From Kiritimatiellales bacterium (GTDB taxonomy: Bacteria > Verrucomicrobiota > Kiritimatiellia > Kiritimatiellales > Pontiellaceae), in the NCBI GenBank assembly GCA_030621805.1, contig JAUXGY010000121.1, forward strand, positions 1 through 6,125: a DNA stretch of 6,125 bases, given 5' to 3'. The notes below the pieces were generated by a model that did not search any database, was not told where the DNA came from, and worked only from the letters and a program-made list of their open reading frames with translations. A program made the translations under genes and the position numbers. Shown piece by piece: positions 1-5,592 of this stretch (positions are counted from its first letter, which is position 1; each line of letters opens with the position of its first letter).

Positions 1-1
1 G

Positions 2-1651
2 CTTGAGCAAGCGAGCTTGTTCGTGGGCAAACAGTCCGTGCAGCTGAGCGGTGAGTACAACATGAAAACCCAGAAAGTAGAGGGGACGCTGTTTAACTCG
101 ATAACCTCGAACCGCCTTATGTTGTTGCTCCCGGAAAGTGCCCATGAGCTGCTGACGAAGGCTAATCTCCGGATCGACCACCTTCCGCATCTGAATATTA
201 ATTTTGGGCCCGCCGTTGCAAAGGAATTGCTTAACCAGCTCTCTGGAACATTCTCCATTCGGAGTGTGGGCTATCAAGGGTTGGAAATTGAAACCTTAGT
301 CGGCGAGGTTGAACGAAGAAACAACCGGATCGAATTCACCAACCTTCAGGGGTTGGCTCGCGGGCAGGAAGAGCGGGCGAGCGAAGCAGGTAGCACGATG
401 CATGGCGGAACCGCTGAAGGGATTGTCTTTTGGGATGGTAACACGCGTGAGTTTGGAGTGGATATCAATGCCCAACTCGACCCTAACCTTCTGGTGCAGG
501 CCCTCTCGCCGGTGGAAATCGCCACGAATATAATTCAATACTTCAGCTTTAAGGACCAGCCGCCACTCGGCCATGTGACTTTGGGTGCAAACGTGGATGA
601 CTGGAGTACGTTCTATATAGATATCCAGGCCGTAGCGAACGATGTTGCGTTTCGCGAGGTTCAATTTTCATCCATCAATGTCACTCAAACCTACCGAAAC
701 GGAAAACTGGGTCTTGATCCTGTTGCCGTAGTTCAAGGGGCTGAATTTGCCAAGGGCTCGGTTGAGGTGGATTTCCGAAGCGATACGGTCTCCTTCGATG
801 TTGAAAGTAGCCTGCAACTCGTTGCGATTGAAAATATGATTCATCCTGGGCTAAACTTATTTGGGGACAAGATAAAAACACAGGGTGAGACCCGCCTTTC
901 CGCCCGAGGGATCGTGGACTGGGGCTCAATGATGCGCACTGACTTCTCCGCAAAAGTTTCCACCGATGCACTCGAAATCCCAGTGGGTATCGCGGATGAC
1001 TTTCAAGCGGAGGTCGTCGGAAAAGGACCCCTGTTATCCGTACGGGAAGCTCAGTTCATGTTCTACGGAGGGCCGGGTAGCGGGAGTTTCCAAATTGAAC
1101 TGGATCCCACAAAAACAACAATGCTCTACGCGTTTGATGCGGCCTGCGAAAAAGTAACTTTTAAAAAGTTCGTAGATTTTTATCGTACGGTAGAGACTCA
1201 GGTTTCTGGAGCGCTTTCCGGAAAGATCCACATTGAAGCGGATATGACCACTAACTTCTTTTCCACGGCAACCGGAATCGCATCGATTCGGGTCAGCGAC
1301 GGACAGCTGGCCGATCTGCCCTTCTTCTCGGGCTTCACAAAACTGATGCGAAAGATGATTCCAAGCTTCAAGGCATTTTCGATAACCAGTCTGAACGGGG
1401 ACTTTACCATTTCCAAAGGAGAGATCTCTTCTGAGAAAGTCGATTTAGCCGGGGATATCATCAGTGCCAGCGGAAGGGGAAGCTATCATCCCGATTCTGG
1501 ATTTGATGCAAAAATCCAGGCGCATATTCTGCGAGGCACCGGACTCTCCAAGGTGCTTCGCATGGTTACCGATCCCCTGATGAAACTTTTCGAGATGAAA
1601 GTGACCGGGCCGTTTTCGGATCCATCATGGCGGTTGGAGAACCTACCCTAG
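2..1651 (+). CDS. AsmA-like C-terminal region protein, 5'-truncated by the window
   Basis: The frame is open from base 2 with no stop upstream, so the gene begins outside the window. A TTG at 17 is only an internal codon. The visible 549 residues end at a TAG at 1649-1651. Alternating hydrophobic and polar residues suggest long beta-rich stretches without membrane segments, as in AsmA/TamB/YhdP-type proteins. The last 125 or so residues look most typical: GIASIRVSDGQLADLPFFS (about 1274-1330), then a GDFTISKGEISSEKVDLAG-like strand pair (from about 1398), and the terminal GPFSDPSWRLENLP (1607-1648), resembling the 'v.GplsdP.w.l.p' ending of AsmA C-terminal domains. Family members are anchored in the inner membrane, span the periplasm and are linked to lipid transport or outer-membrane assembly. 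The N-terminal anchor expected here is not visible. The family call is fairly firm; the specific substrate is unknown. Confidence 0.75.
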   Translation, partial: LEQASLFVGKQSVQLSGEYNMKTQKVEGTLFNSITSNRLMLLLPESAHELLTKANLRIDHLPHLNINFGPAVAKELLNQLSGTFSIRSVGYQGLEIETLVGEVERRNNRIEFTNLQGLARGQEERASEAGSTMHGGTAEGIVFWDGNTREFGVDINAQLDPNLLVQALSPVEIATNIIQYFSFKDQPPLGHVTLGANVDDWSTFYIDIQAVANDVAFREVQFSSINVTQTYRNGKLGLDPVAVVQGAEFAKGSVEVDFRSDTVSFDVESSLQLVAIENMIHPGLNLFGDKIKTQGETRLSARGIVDWGSMMRTDFSAKVSTDALEIPVGIADDFQAEVVGKGPLLSVREAQFMFYGGPGSGSFQIELDPTKTTMLYAFDAACEKVTFKKFVDFYRTVETQVSGALSGKIHIEADMTTNFFSTATGIASIRVSDGQLADLPFFSGFTKLMRKMIPSFKAFSITSLNGDFTISKGEISSEKVDLAGDIISASGRGSYHPDSGFDAKIQAHILRGTGLSKVLRMVTDPLMKLFEMKVTGPFSDPSWRLENLP

Positions 1652-1677
1652 ACGGACGGAGTATGCGTAGAAACAGG

Positions 1678-1706
1678 TTGCGCTGACCCGCGACAAAACC
1701 TATACA
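1678..1706 (+). promoter_or_regulatory. possible sigma70-like promoter for the DUF212 gene
   Basis: TTGCGC (1678-1683) and TATACA (1701-1706) are separated by 17 bp, with the start codon 33 bp further on. The -35 matches the consensus at only three positions and the -10 at four, so this is a weak prediction. The 88-bp gap after the AsmA-like gene leaves room for independent transcription, but readthrough from upstream is equally possible because no terminator hairpin is visible there. Confidence 0.3.
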
Positions 1707-1739
1707 TTCCGCACATTCAACAAAGGAACCATTTTTCAG

Positions 1740-2183
1740 ATGAACGCATTACATCCCAGTTTCTGGGCCGCCCTCTTCGGTTGGCTCATCGCCCAAGGCA
1801 TAAAGATGGTCTGTAGTTTGATTCAGACCCGTCGGCTGGACTTTAGCTATATGGTCAGCACTGGCGGCATGCCCAGTGCGCACTCCGCCATGATCTGTTC
1901 CTTGGCCACCTCGTTGGGGCTTTGCCAAGGATTCGACTCGGCTATTTTTTCGCTAGGGTTCGCCTTTGCCATGGTGGTCATGTTCGATGCCCAGAGCGTC
2001 CGTGCCGCCGCAGGGGAGCAGGCTACGCTCCTCAACCAGATCGTCGATGAACTGCTGCACGAGCACCACCTGTCGGAAAAAAAGCTTAAGGAACTCCTCG
2101 GCCACACGCGCATGGAAGTCTTCATGGGCATGCTCACCGGCATCGCCACCGCCTACGCCACCTTCCGTTTTATCCATCCATAG
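1740..2183 (+). CDS. DUF212/YuiD-family membrane protein (divergent PAP2 family)
   Basis: This is a complete 147-residue protein, the usual length for the family. Three family blocks are visible: GGMPSAHSA (residues 42-50), the FDAQSVRAAAGEQA block followed by LLN (82-99), and LKELLGHTRMEVFMG (116-130). Hydrophobic stretches at about 8-28, 47-63, 66-82 and 127-143 suggest an integral inner-membrane protein. The family is annotated as related to acid phosphatases and vanadium haloperoxidases (PAP2), but its reaction is not firmly established. The PSAHSA block resembles the PAP2 PSGH motif. In the central block the common GVRR appears here as SVRA. The ATG at 1740 is preceded by AAAGGA (1722-1727), 12 bp upstream, a slightly long spacing. 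The gene follows the AsmA-like gene on the same strand and converges on the tRNA gene. Confidence 0.87.
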   Translation: MNALHPSFWAALFGWLIAQGIKMVCSLIQTRRLDFSYMVSTGGMPSAHSAMICSLATSLGLCQGFDSAIFSLGFAFAMVVMFDAQSVRAAAGEQATLLNQIVDELLHEHHLSEKKLKELLGHTRMEVFMGMLTGIATAYATFRFIHP

Positions 2184-2218
2184 CCGATGCCGATGCTGCC
2201 GGATGGCGGGGAAAGGAG

Positions 2219-2294
2219 TGGAGCCAATGATCTGATTCGAACAGACGACCTGCTCATTACGAGTGAGCTGCTCTACCAGCTGAGCTACATTGGC
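2219..2294 (-). tRNA. tRNA-Thr (anticodon CGT), CCA encoded
   Basis: Read on the minus strand, 76 nt fold into a full cloverleaf. The acceptor stem is GCCAATG with CATTGGC (7/7 pairs). The D arm is GCTC-AGCTGGTA-GAGC. The anticodon arm is GCTCA-CTCGTAA-TGAGC, with anticodon CGT at 2261-2259. The variable loop is AGGTC, the T arm is GTCTG-TTCGAAT-CAGAT (one G-U pair), the discriminator base is U, and CCA is encoded at 2221-2219. CGT reads the threonine codon ACG. The overall layout closely resembles the E. coli tRNA-Thr(CGU) as I recall it. The gene sits 88 bp downstream of the glycosyltransferase stop on the same strand and 35 bp from the convergent DUF212 stop. Confidence 0.96.
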
Positions 2295-2311
2295 CACATA
2301 AGTGATCGATG

Positions 2312-2340
2312 TGTTTACGAAAATACGTTCCGGGGGTCAA
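2312..2340 (-). promoter_or_regulatory. candidate promoter of the tRNA-Thr gene
   Basis: On the minus strand TTGACC (2340-2335) is followed after 17 bp by TAAACA (2317-2312). The -35 matches consensus at 5 of 6 positions and the -10 at 3 of 6. Transcription would start about 7 bp on, leaving a leader of roughly 10 nt before the mature 5' end at 2294, which suits RNase P processing. This would let the tRNA be made independently of the gene upstream. Confidence 0.42.
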
Positions 2341-2382
2341 CTTGCTTTTGTGGGTATTTGCGCACGGAGAACTTCGGGGTGT

Positions 2383-4320
2383 TTAAGCATCGGAGGTTTC
2401 GGGCTGTTTAGAGGAGGCGAGCTCGCCGTCGATTTCATCCACACTTCCTAGTTTAACCGTGCCGAGGCTCTCACCGGTTTCGTCAAGATCGCGGAGCGAG
2501 AAGATAAACTCGCGGATTAAGAGGCCAGACTTTCCTTTCAATGCGAGCACTCGTTTTCGCAGTTCTTTGTTGTAGTGGTGGGTAAAGATAATTTCGTTGA
2601 TTCGATAGTGTTCTACGATGTCTTCGAGTTCGGCGAAGGTTCCTAAAACAGGGTAGCCGTAGACTATTTTTCGATGGAGTGCGGGGTTGTCGTCAATCAG
2701 CCCAACCACAGTTCGGGGGGTATGTTGCTGTTGTTCGAAGGAGGCCTGTCGTAAAAATAGAATGGCGTTTTCACCGGCTCCAAGAATCAAGGTTCGGGTG
2801 TCGTGGTCGTCACCAACCAGGCAGCGGAGCCAAGACCCCAGATCGCGGGCGATGCGCAACGAAGCTCGTGCGCCAATGATGCCGCCGGCCGAGATTATGG
2901 CATGGAGTGCAAGGGCTCCAAACAGGTGCCGATGAGTAAGTTCCGGCATAATCCACATCAAGGCGATGAAGGTCATGACTTCCCCGGCAAAAAGTTGCAA
3001 AAGCAGGACCACAAGTTGAGAGACCCTCGATCGCGTCCAGACCGTTTTGTATATTCCATAAAAATATACCGTACCCAATGGAATAGTAATGCAGACGAGT
3101 AGCAATTGGGGCGTAGACGGATAGGGTAGAACGATGCCGAACACAAGGGCCGTGGCGAACAGTAAGATAGCAATGTCCCAACCAATCGCTACCAGCGTAC
3201 TGATCATGCTGCGAGGACGGCGAATTCCTTGTAGAACGACCTGCGTAGTGGTCCACAGCTCCACCTTGGCGATTTGTCGCACCACGACATGCAGGATCAC
3301 CATCATACCGATCAAAAGCAATGCGGTATGGTTCGATTTCATCGCCGTGGTTCCTAGGGCAATCAGGCAAACGAATATGGCTATGGCGTAGAGCCAAATC
3401 GCGGCCTTACGTTGGGTCATTCCACTGCGCAACAGCTTGTGGTGAATGTGGTCGAGGTCCGGTCCAAAAACCTTGCAGGCCACCTTGTCGTTTTGAATGA
3501 TGGAAATCAATTTGCGGGCAATGCGGCGCCAGACTGCCATGATGACATCAAAAACCGGAACGCCGACCGCAAGCAGTGGAACGAGCAGAGCAAGCAACAT
3601 GGATTGCTTTACATTGGCTTTGAGGGAAACGGCAGCCAGCATGAAGCCGATAAACATGCTGCCGCAATCACCGAGAAAGATAGAGGCTGGATTAAAGTTG
3701 TAGCGGAGAAACCCGAGGCAGGCTCCGATCAGACCCACCAGCACCAAGGCGTCTGAGGGTTGGTGTAGCGAAAACAGCATGCCGGCCAGACCGGCGCTGG
3801 CAATCAGCCCGAGACCGGCGCAGGCACCGTCCATGCCATCAATTAGGTTGAATGCGTTGATTAAAAGGATGAACCAGAAAAGGGTGGCTCCCAAATTGAT
3901 CAGAAAAGGAAGGGGTATATGCAGGAAATCTCCGAACGTAAATCCAGAAAAATACATGACCAACGCAATGAGCAATTGCCCCAAAAGCTTGAACCATGCA
4001 CGCATGCCAAAGCGGTCGTCCACCAAGCCGATGAGCAGGAGTGCCAGCGATGCACCAAACAACACGGCCCAGTCATTTAGTTTGATGCTTCCGGCAAGGT
4101 TTCTCCATGGGCCGAAGAAAATTACGGCCAGCGCCAAGTGGGTTGCGATGAAAACAGCAATGCCGCCACAGCGAGGAACCGCAGTTTTGTGAATTCGCCG
4201 CTCCGATGGCTTATCGACCAATCCTAACGAGGGCGCAACCCTTTTAACGAGGGGAACCAGCAACCAGGCCGCAATCAAGCCAACCAAAAATACTACGAGA
4301 TATTTGACGATAAATTCCAT
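2383..4320 (-). CDS. WecA/MraY-type polyprenyl-phosphate sugar-1-phosphate transferase fused to a FlaA1/CapD N-terminal-like region
   Basis: The 645-residue multi-pass membrane protein has two parts. Residues 1 to about 350 form a glycosyltransferase family 4 enzyme: LVDKPSERRIHKTAVPRCGG (34-53), the Asp pair in GLVDDRFG (98-105), NAFNLIDGMDG (155-165), FLGDCGSMFIGF (215-226) and HIHHKLL (291-297). These are hallmarks of enzymes moving a sugar-1-phosphate from UDP-sugar to undecaprenyl phosphate. The HIHH motif favours the WecA/TagO side over MraY, so O-antigen, exopolysaccharide or wall-polymer priming is likely. Residues 375-490 add about four membrane helices, and 508-615 form a Rossmann-like domain with LILGAGENAI (511-520), as in the region preceding the catalytic domain of FlaA1/CapD or sugar transferases. 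WecA alone is about 350-370 residues. I prefer the ATG at 4320-4318; an in-frame TTG at 4326 adds two residues. No clear Shine-Dalgarno is visible for either. Confidence 0.88.
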   Translation of the reverse strand: MEFIVKYLVVFLVGLIAAWLLVPLVKRVAPSLGLVDKPSERRIHKTAVPRCGGIAVFIATHLALAVIFFGPWRNLAGSIKLNDWAVLFGASLALLLIGLVDDRFGMRAWFKLLGQLLIALVMYFSGFTFGDFLHIPLPFLINLGATLFWFILLINAFNLIDGMDGACAGLGLIASAGLAGMLFSLHQPSDALVLVGLIGACLGFLRYNFNPASIFLGDCGSMFIGFMLAAVSLKANVKQSMLLALLVPLLAVGVPVFDVIMAVWRRIARKLISIIQNDKVACKVFGPDLDHIHHKLLRSGMTQRKAAIWLYAIAIFVCLIALGTTAMKSNHTALLLIGMMVILHVVVRQIAKVELWTTTQVVLQGIRRPRSMISTLVAIGWDIAILLFATALVFGIVLPYPSTPQLLLVCITIPLGTVYFYGIYKTVWTRSRVSQLVVLLLQLFAGEVMTFIALMWIMPELTHRHLFGALALHAIISAGGIIGARASLRIARDLGSWLRCLVGDDHDTRTLILGAGENAILFLRQASFEQQQHTPRTVVGLIDDNPALHRKIVYGYPVLGTFAELEDIVEHYRINEIIFTHHYNKELRKRVLALKGKSGLLIREFIFSLRDLDETGESLGTVKLGSVDEIDGELASSKQPETSDA

Positions 4321-4353
4321 GTTCAAAAAATCGGGTTTTTAATCTTTAATTCA

Positions 4354-4419
4354 AGTTTCAGGAAAAAATTAGATAGAGGTGTTCATACATTAATCTATCC
4401 ATGTAGTGAACCTGAATCT
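4354..4419. repeat. nested inverted repeat upstream of the glycosyltransferase gene
   Basis: The outer arms are AGTTTCAGG (4354-4362) and the complement of AGATTCAGG (4411-4419), matching at 8 of 9 positions. The inner arms are GATAGA (4372-4377) and TCTATC (4394-4399), a perfect match. Their centres, near 4386.5 and 4385.5, almost coincide. The inner arms are 22 bp apart centre to centre, about two helical turns. The stretches between inner and outer arms do not pair. The candidate -10 of the minus-strand promoter falls between the inner arms, so an operator is possible; AT-rich chance similarity is the alternative. Confidence 0.4.
4382..4410 (-). promoter_or_regulatory. possible promoter of the glycosyltransferase gene
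   Basis: On the minus strand TTCACT (4410-4405) and TATGAA (4387-4382) are separated by 17 bp; each hexamer matches consensus at 4 of 6 positions. Transcription from here would give a leader of about 55 nt before the ATG at 4320. The elements are weak, and the AT-rich leader offers other -10-like sequences. Confidence 0.27.
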
Positions 4420-4444
4420 CCATCGTTCTATGGCACTCTCAGGG

Positions 4445-4668
4445 TCATTCGTTTCTCCGCAGCAAGTTACTGTTGCGTGGGGTTATGAAAAAATTTATTG
4501 AGATTTGAGGGTGTCGGGTAAGTTTCCTATTCATTTTGGGGTGGGTTCCGCAGGGGGATTTGCGGGTGTCGAAGGTGTTGAGAGCGTGCAGGCCGATGGC
4601 GAGGTTTTCAATGATGCGAGAGAATGCGCCCCGTGATGCTTGCGAATGCGGCTAACACGGGATTGTTC
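4445..4668 (-). pseudogene. possible degraded transposase C-terminus (ISAs1/IS4-like), frameshifted
   Basis: Minus-strand translation from 4668 reads EQSRVSRIRKHHGA; after a one-base shift near 4625-4635 another frame continues as AFSRIIENLAIGLHALNTF (to about 4571) and stays open to a TGA at 4447-4445. Joined, this resembles the tail of ISAs1/IS4-type DDE transposases, where an E..SR.R..HGA block is followed by a helix such as LR.LAIGLL. Nothing upstream of 4668 resembles the preceding transposase core, and the second frame has a TAG just before the shift point. The fragment would therefore be a non-functional relic whose 5' part is gone. I recognise the pattern from memory of the family; the similarity is short and could be coincidental. 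Confidence 0.35.
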
Positions 4669-4713
4669 GACAGGAAGGCTTGAAAAAACCTGCCAGTATT
4701 TTAAAAGAGAGGC

Positions 4714-5487
4714 GTGTGCATAGAAAAACAAATTCTCAGGGAAGCGCTCCTGACAAGCGAAGCGTTTCAGAAAAAACTGCGCGGAACGCAGTTACAGCAA
4801 CTTTTCAATTATTTGCCTGAAGTTTATTTTGTGGTCAAGGATCGTGATGGCCGGGTGATGATGGCTAACGCGGTTGCTGCGCGGTTGTGCAGTTTCGAGC
4901 ATGAGGCGGAAATGATCGGCAAAACTGATTACGATCTTTTTGCGAAGGATCGCGCCGATACCTATGTCCAGGACGATCGCTATGTTTTAGATACCGGAGA
5001 GAGCATAGTTGAGCGTGTGGAAATGGCGCCCGACCCCGACAATGCGATCAACTGGTTTGTCACCACCAAGATTCCGCTCTACTCGCACGATGGCGAAATC
5101 ATCGGGCTGGCCTGCATTGCGCGCAACATGACCGACGCCTACGAAACGCTGCGTCCTTATGCGGAAATGAACGAGGTGCTTGAATATGTTCGCGAAAACC
5201 ATGCCGAGCCCATCAAGAGCGAAGAGTTGGCCAGAATTGTACATCTTTCACCCAGCCAGTTTGAGCGCCGCTTCCACAAGGTATTCCATATTACACCGAC
5301 CCGGCACATCTTGAATGTTCGCATTCGCACGGCGTGCAAGCTACTTGCAACGACCCATAACACGATTGCCTCGATTGCGATGGAGACGGGGTTCTACGAC
5401 CACAGCCACTTTACCCGCAACTTCAAGAAACAGACCGGCCTTTCGCCTAGCGCATACAGAACGGAAGGCTGGATCAATCGTGGGTGA
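4714..5487 (+). CDS. PAS domain-containing AraC-family transcription regulator
   Basis: The protein has 257 residues. Residues 28-141 look like a PAS sensor domain: it opens with LFNYLPEVYFVVKDRDGRV (30-48), has the IGKTDYDLF turn (68-76) and ends in a DGEIIGLACIARNMTD strand (126-141). Residues 155-250 are the double helix-turn-helix of AraC regulators: SEELARIVHLSPSQFERRFH (169-188) is the first motif, and IASIAMETGFYDHSHFTRNF (218-237) followed by KKQTGLSPSAYR is the conserved second motif. The protein should be a cytoplasmic DNA-binding regulator sensing a ligand through PAS; the ligand is not apparent. It lies 105 bp upstream of a secreted DUF1080 gene on the same strand, a likely target. 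The GTG start at 4714 is uncertain: AGAGAGG ends only 1 bp before it, and an in-frame TAA at 4702 rules out a start much further upstream. Confidence 0.88.
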   Translation: MCIEKQILREALLTSEAFQKKLRGTQLQQLFNYLPEVYFVVKDRDGRVMMANAVAARLCSFEHEAEMIGKTDYDLFAKDRADTYVQDDRYVLDTGESIVERVEMAPDPDNAINWFVTTKIPLYSHDGEIIGLACIARNMTDAYETLRPYAEMNEVLEYVRENHAEPIKSEELARIVHLSPSQFERRFHKVFHITPTRHILNVRIRTACKLLATTHNTIASIAMETGFYDHSHFTRNFKKQTGLSPSAYRTEGWINRG

Positions 5488-5502
5488 TATACACAAGCAT
5501 GC

Positions 5503-5529
5503 CCGGTTTCTACAAGCCGGTGTCTGTTT
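5503..5529 (+). terminator. weak terminator-like hairpin after the regulator gene
   Basis: CCGGTTT (5503-5509), loop CTAC and AAGCCGG (5514-5520) form a 7-bp stem with one G-U pair, beginning 16 bp after the TGA of the AraC gene. The following TGTCTGTTT is only moderately T-rich, so termination may be incomplete and some readthrough into the DUF1080 gene is possible. Confidence 0.4.
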
Positions 5530-5569
5530 CACCTGATAGCCTATGTCCATGTTTCACGAAAGATTTCGT
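5525..5569. promoter_or_regulatory. candidate operator region upstream of the DUF1080 gene
   Basis: The octamer TGTTTCAC appears twice in direct orientation (5525-5532 and 5550-5557), 25 bp apart. The second copy overlaps a perfect dyad, ACGAAA-GA-TTTCGT (5556-5569). AraC regulators often bind pairs of direct repeats near a promoter, usually about 21 bp apart, so the 25-bp spacing is not ideal. No good -35/-10 pair at a workable distance from the start codon was found, which would fit an activator-dependent promoter. Assignment to the adjacent regulator is inference. Confidence 0.35.
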
Positions 5570-5577
5570 CCGGTTGT

Positions 5578-5585
5578 AAAAGGAG
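5578..5585 (+). promoter_or_regulatory. ribosome binding site choosing the DUF1080 start
   Basis: AAAAGGAG is a strong Shine-Dalgarno sequence. It ends 7 bp before the ATG at 5593 but only 1 bp before an in-frame ATG at 5587, so the 5593 start is preferred. Confidence 0.8.
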
Positions 5586-5592
5586 AATGGTA

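Larger units (their letters stand above)
4321..4713. other. 393-bp divergent intergenic region
   Basis: This gap lies between the 5' ends of two divergent genes and should hold both promoters. Its left part (4321-4400) is AT-rich and contains a nested inverted repeat and a possible minus-strand promoter. A 7-bp hairpin with one G-U pair, CGCAGCA/TGTTGCG with a 6-nt loop, lies at 4458-4477; it lacks a T-run on either strand. Positions 4445-4668 resemble a decayed transposase tail read on the minus strand. The octamer GGGTGTCG occurs twice (4509-4516 and 4564-4571) without clear meaning. No convincing intact gene is present. Confidence 0.7.

Noticed and set aside
1..12. GCTTG-AG-CAAGC inverted repeat at the window edge
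   Set aside because: Short, inside an open coding frame, and truncated by the window, so no role can be argued.
1156..1170. Palindrome AACTTTT-A-AAAAGTT
   Set aside because: It lies inside the AsmA-like coding sequence, encodes a plausible VTFKK stretch, and is explained by A/T-rich lysine and phenylalanine codons.
2184..2218. CCGATG tandem and GC-rich stretch between the DUF212 gene and the tRNA, considered as a shared terminator
   Set aside because: The possible stems are only 3-4 bp and there is no T-run on either strand.
2219..2294. tRNA-Thr as an integration site for a mobile element
   Set aside because: No second copy of the tRNA 3' end is visible in the window, no integrase is present, and the neighbours look like ordinary chromosomal genes.
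2810..3397. A 195-codon minus-strand open frame overlapping the glycosyltransferase gene
   Set aside because: It lies in another frame of the same strand inside a gene with clear family motifs; its translation shows no domain or membrane pattern.
4509..4571. Direct repeat GGGTGTCG, two copies 55 bp apart
   Set aside because: Only 8 bp, within the possible transposase relic, and unrelated to any promoter element I can see.
4531..4731. A 66-codon minus-strand open frame in the divergent gap
   Set aside because: It overlaps the start of the AraC gene, has a low-complexity Pro/Thr/Ser-rich end, and contains part of the possible transposase relic in only one of two frames. It is not a convincing intact gene.
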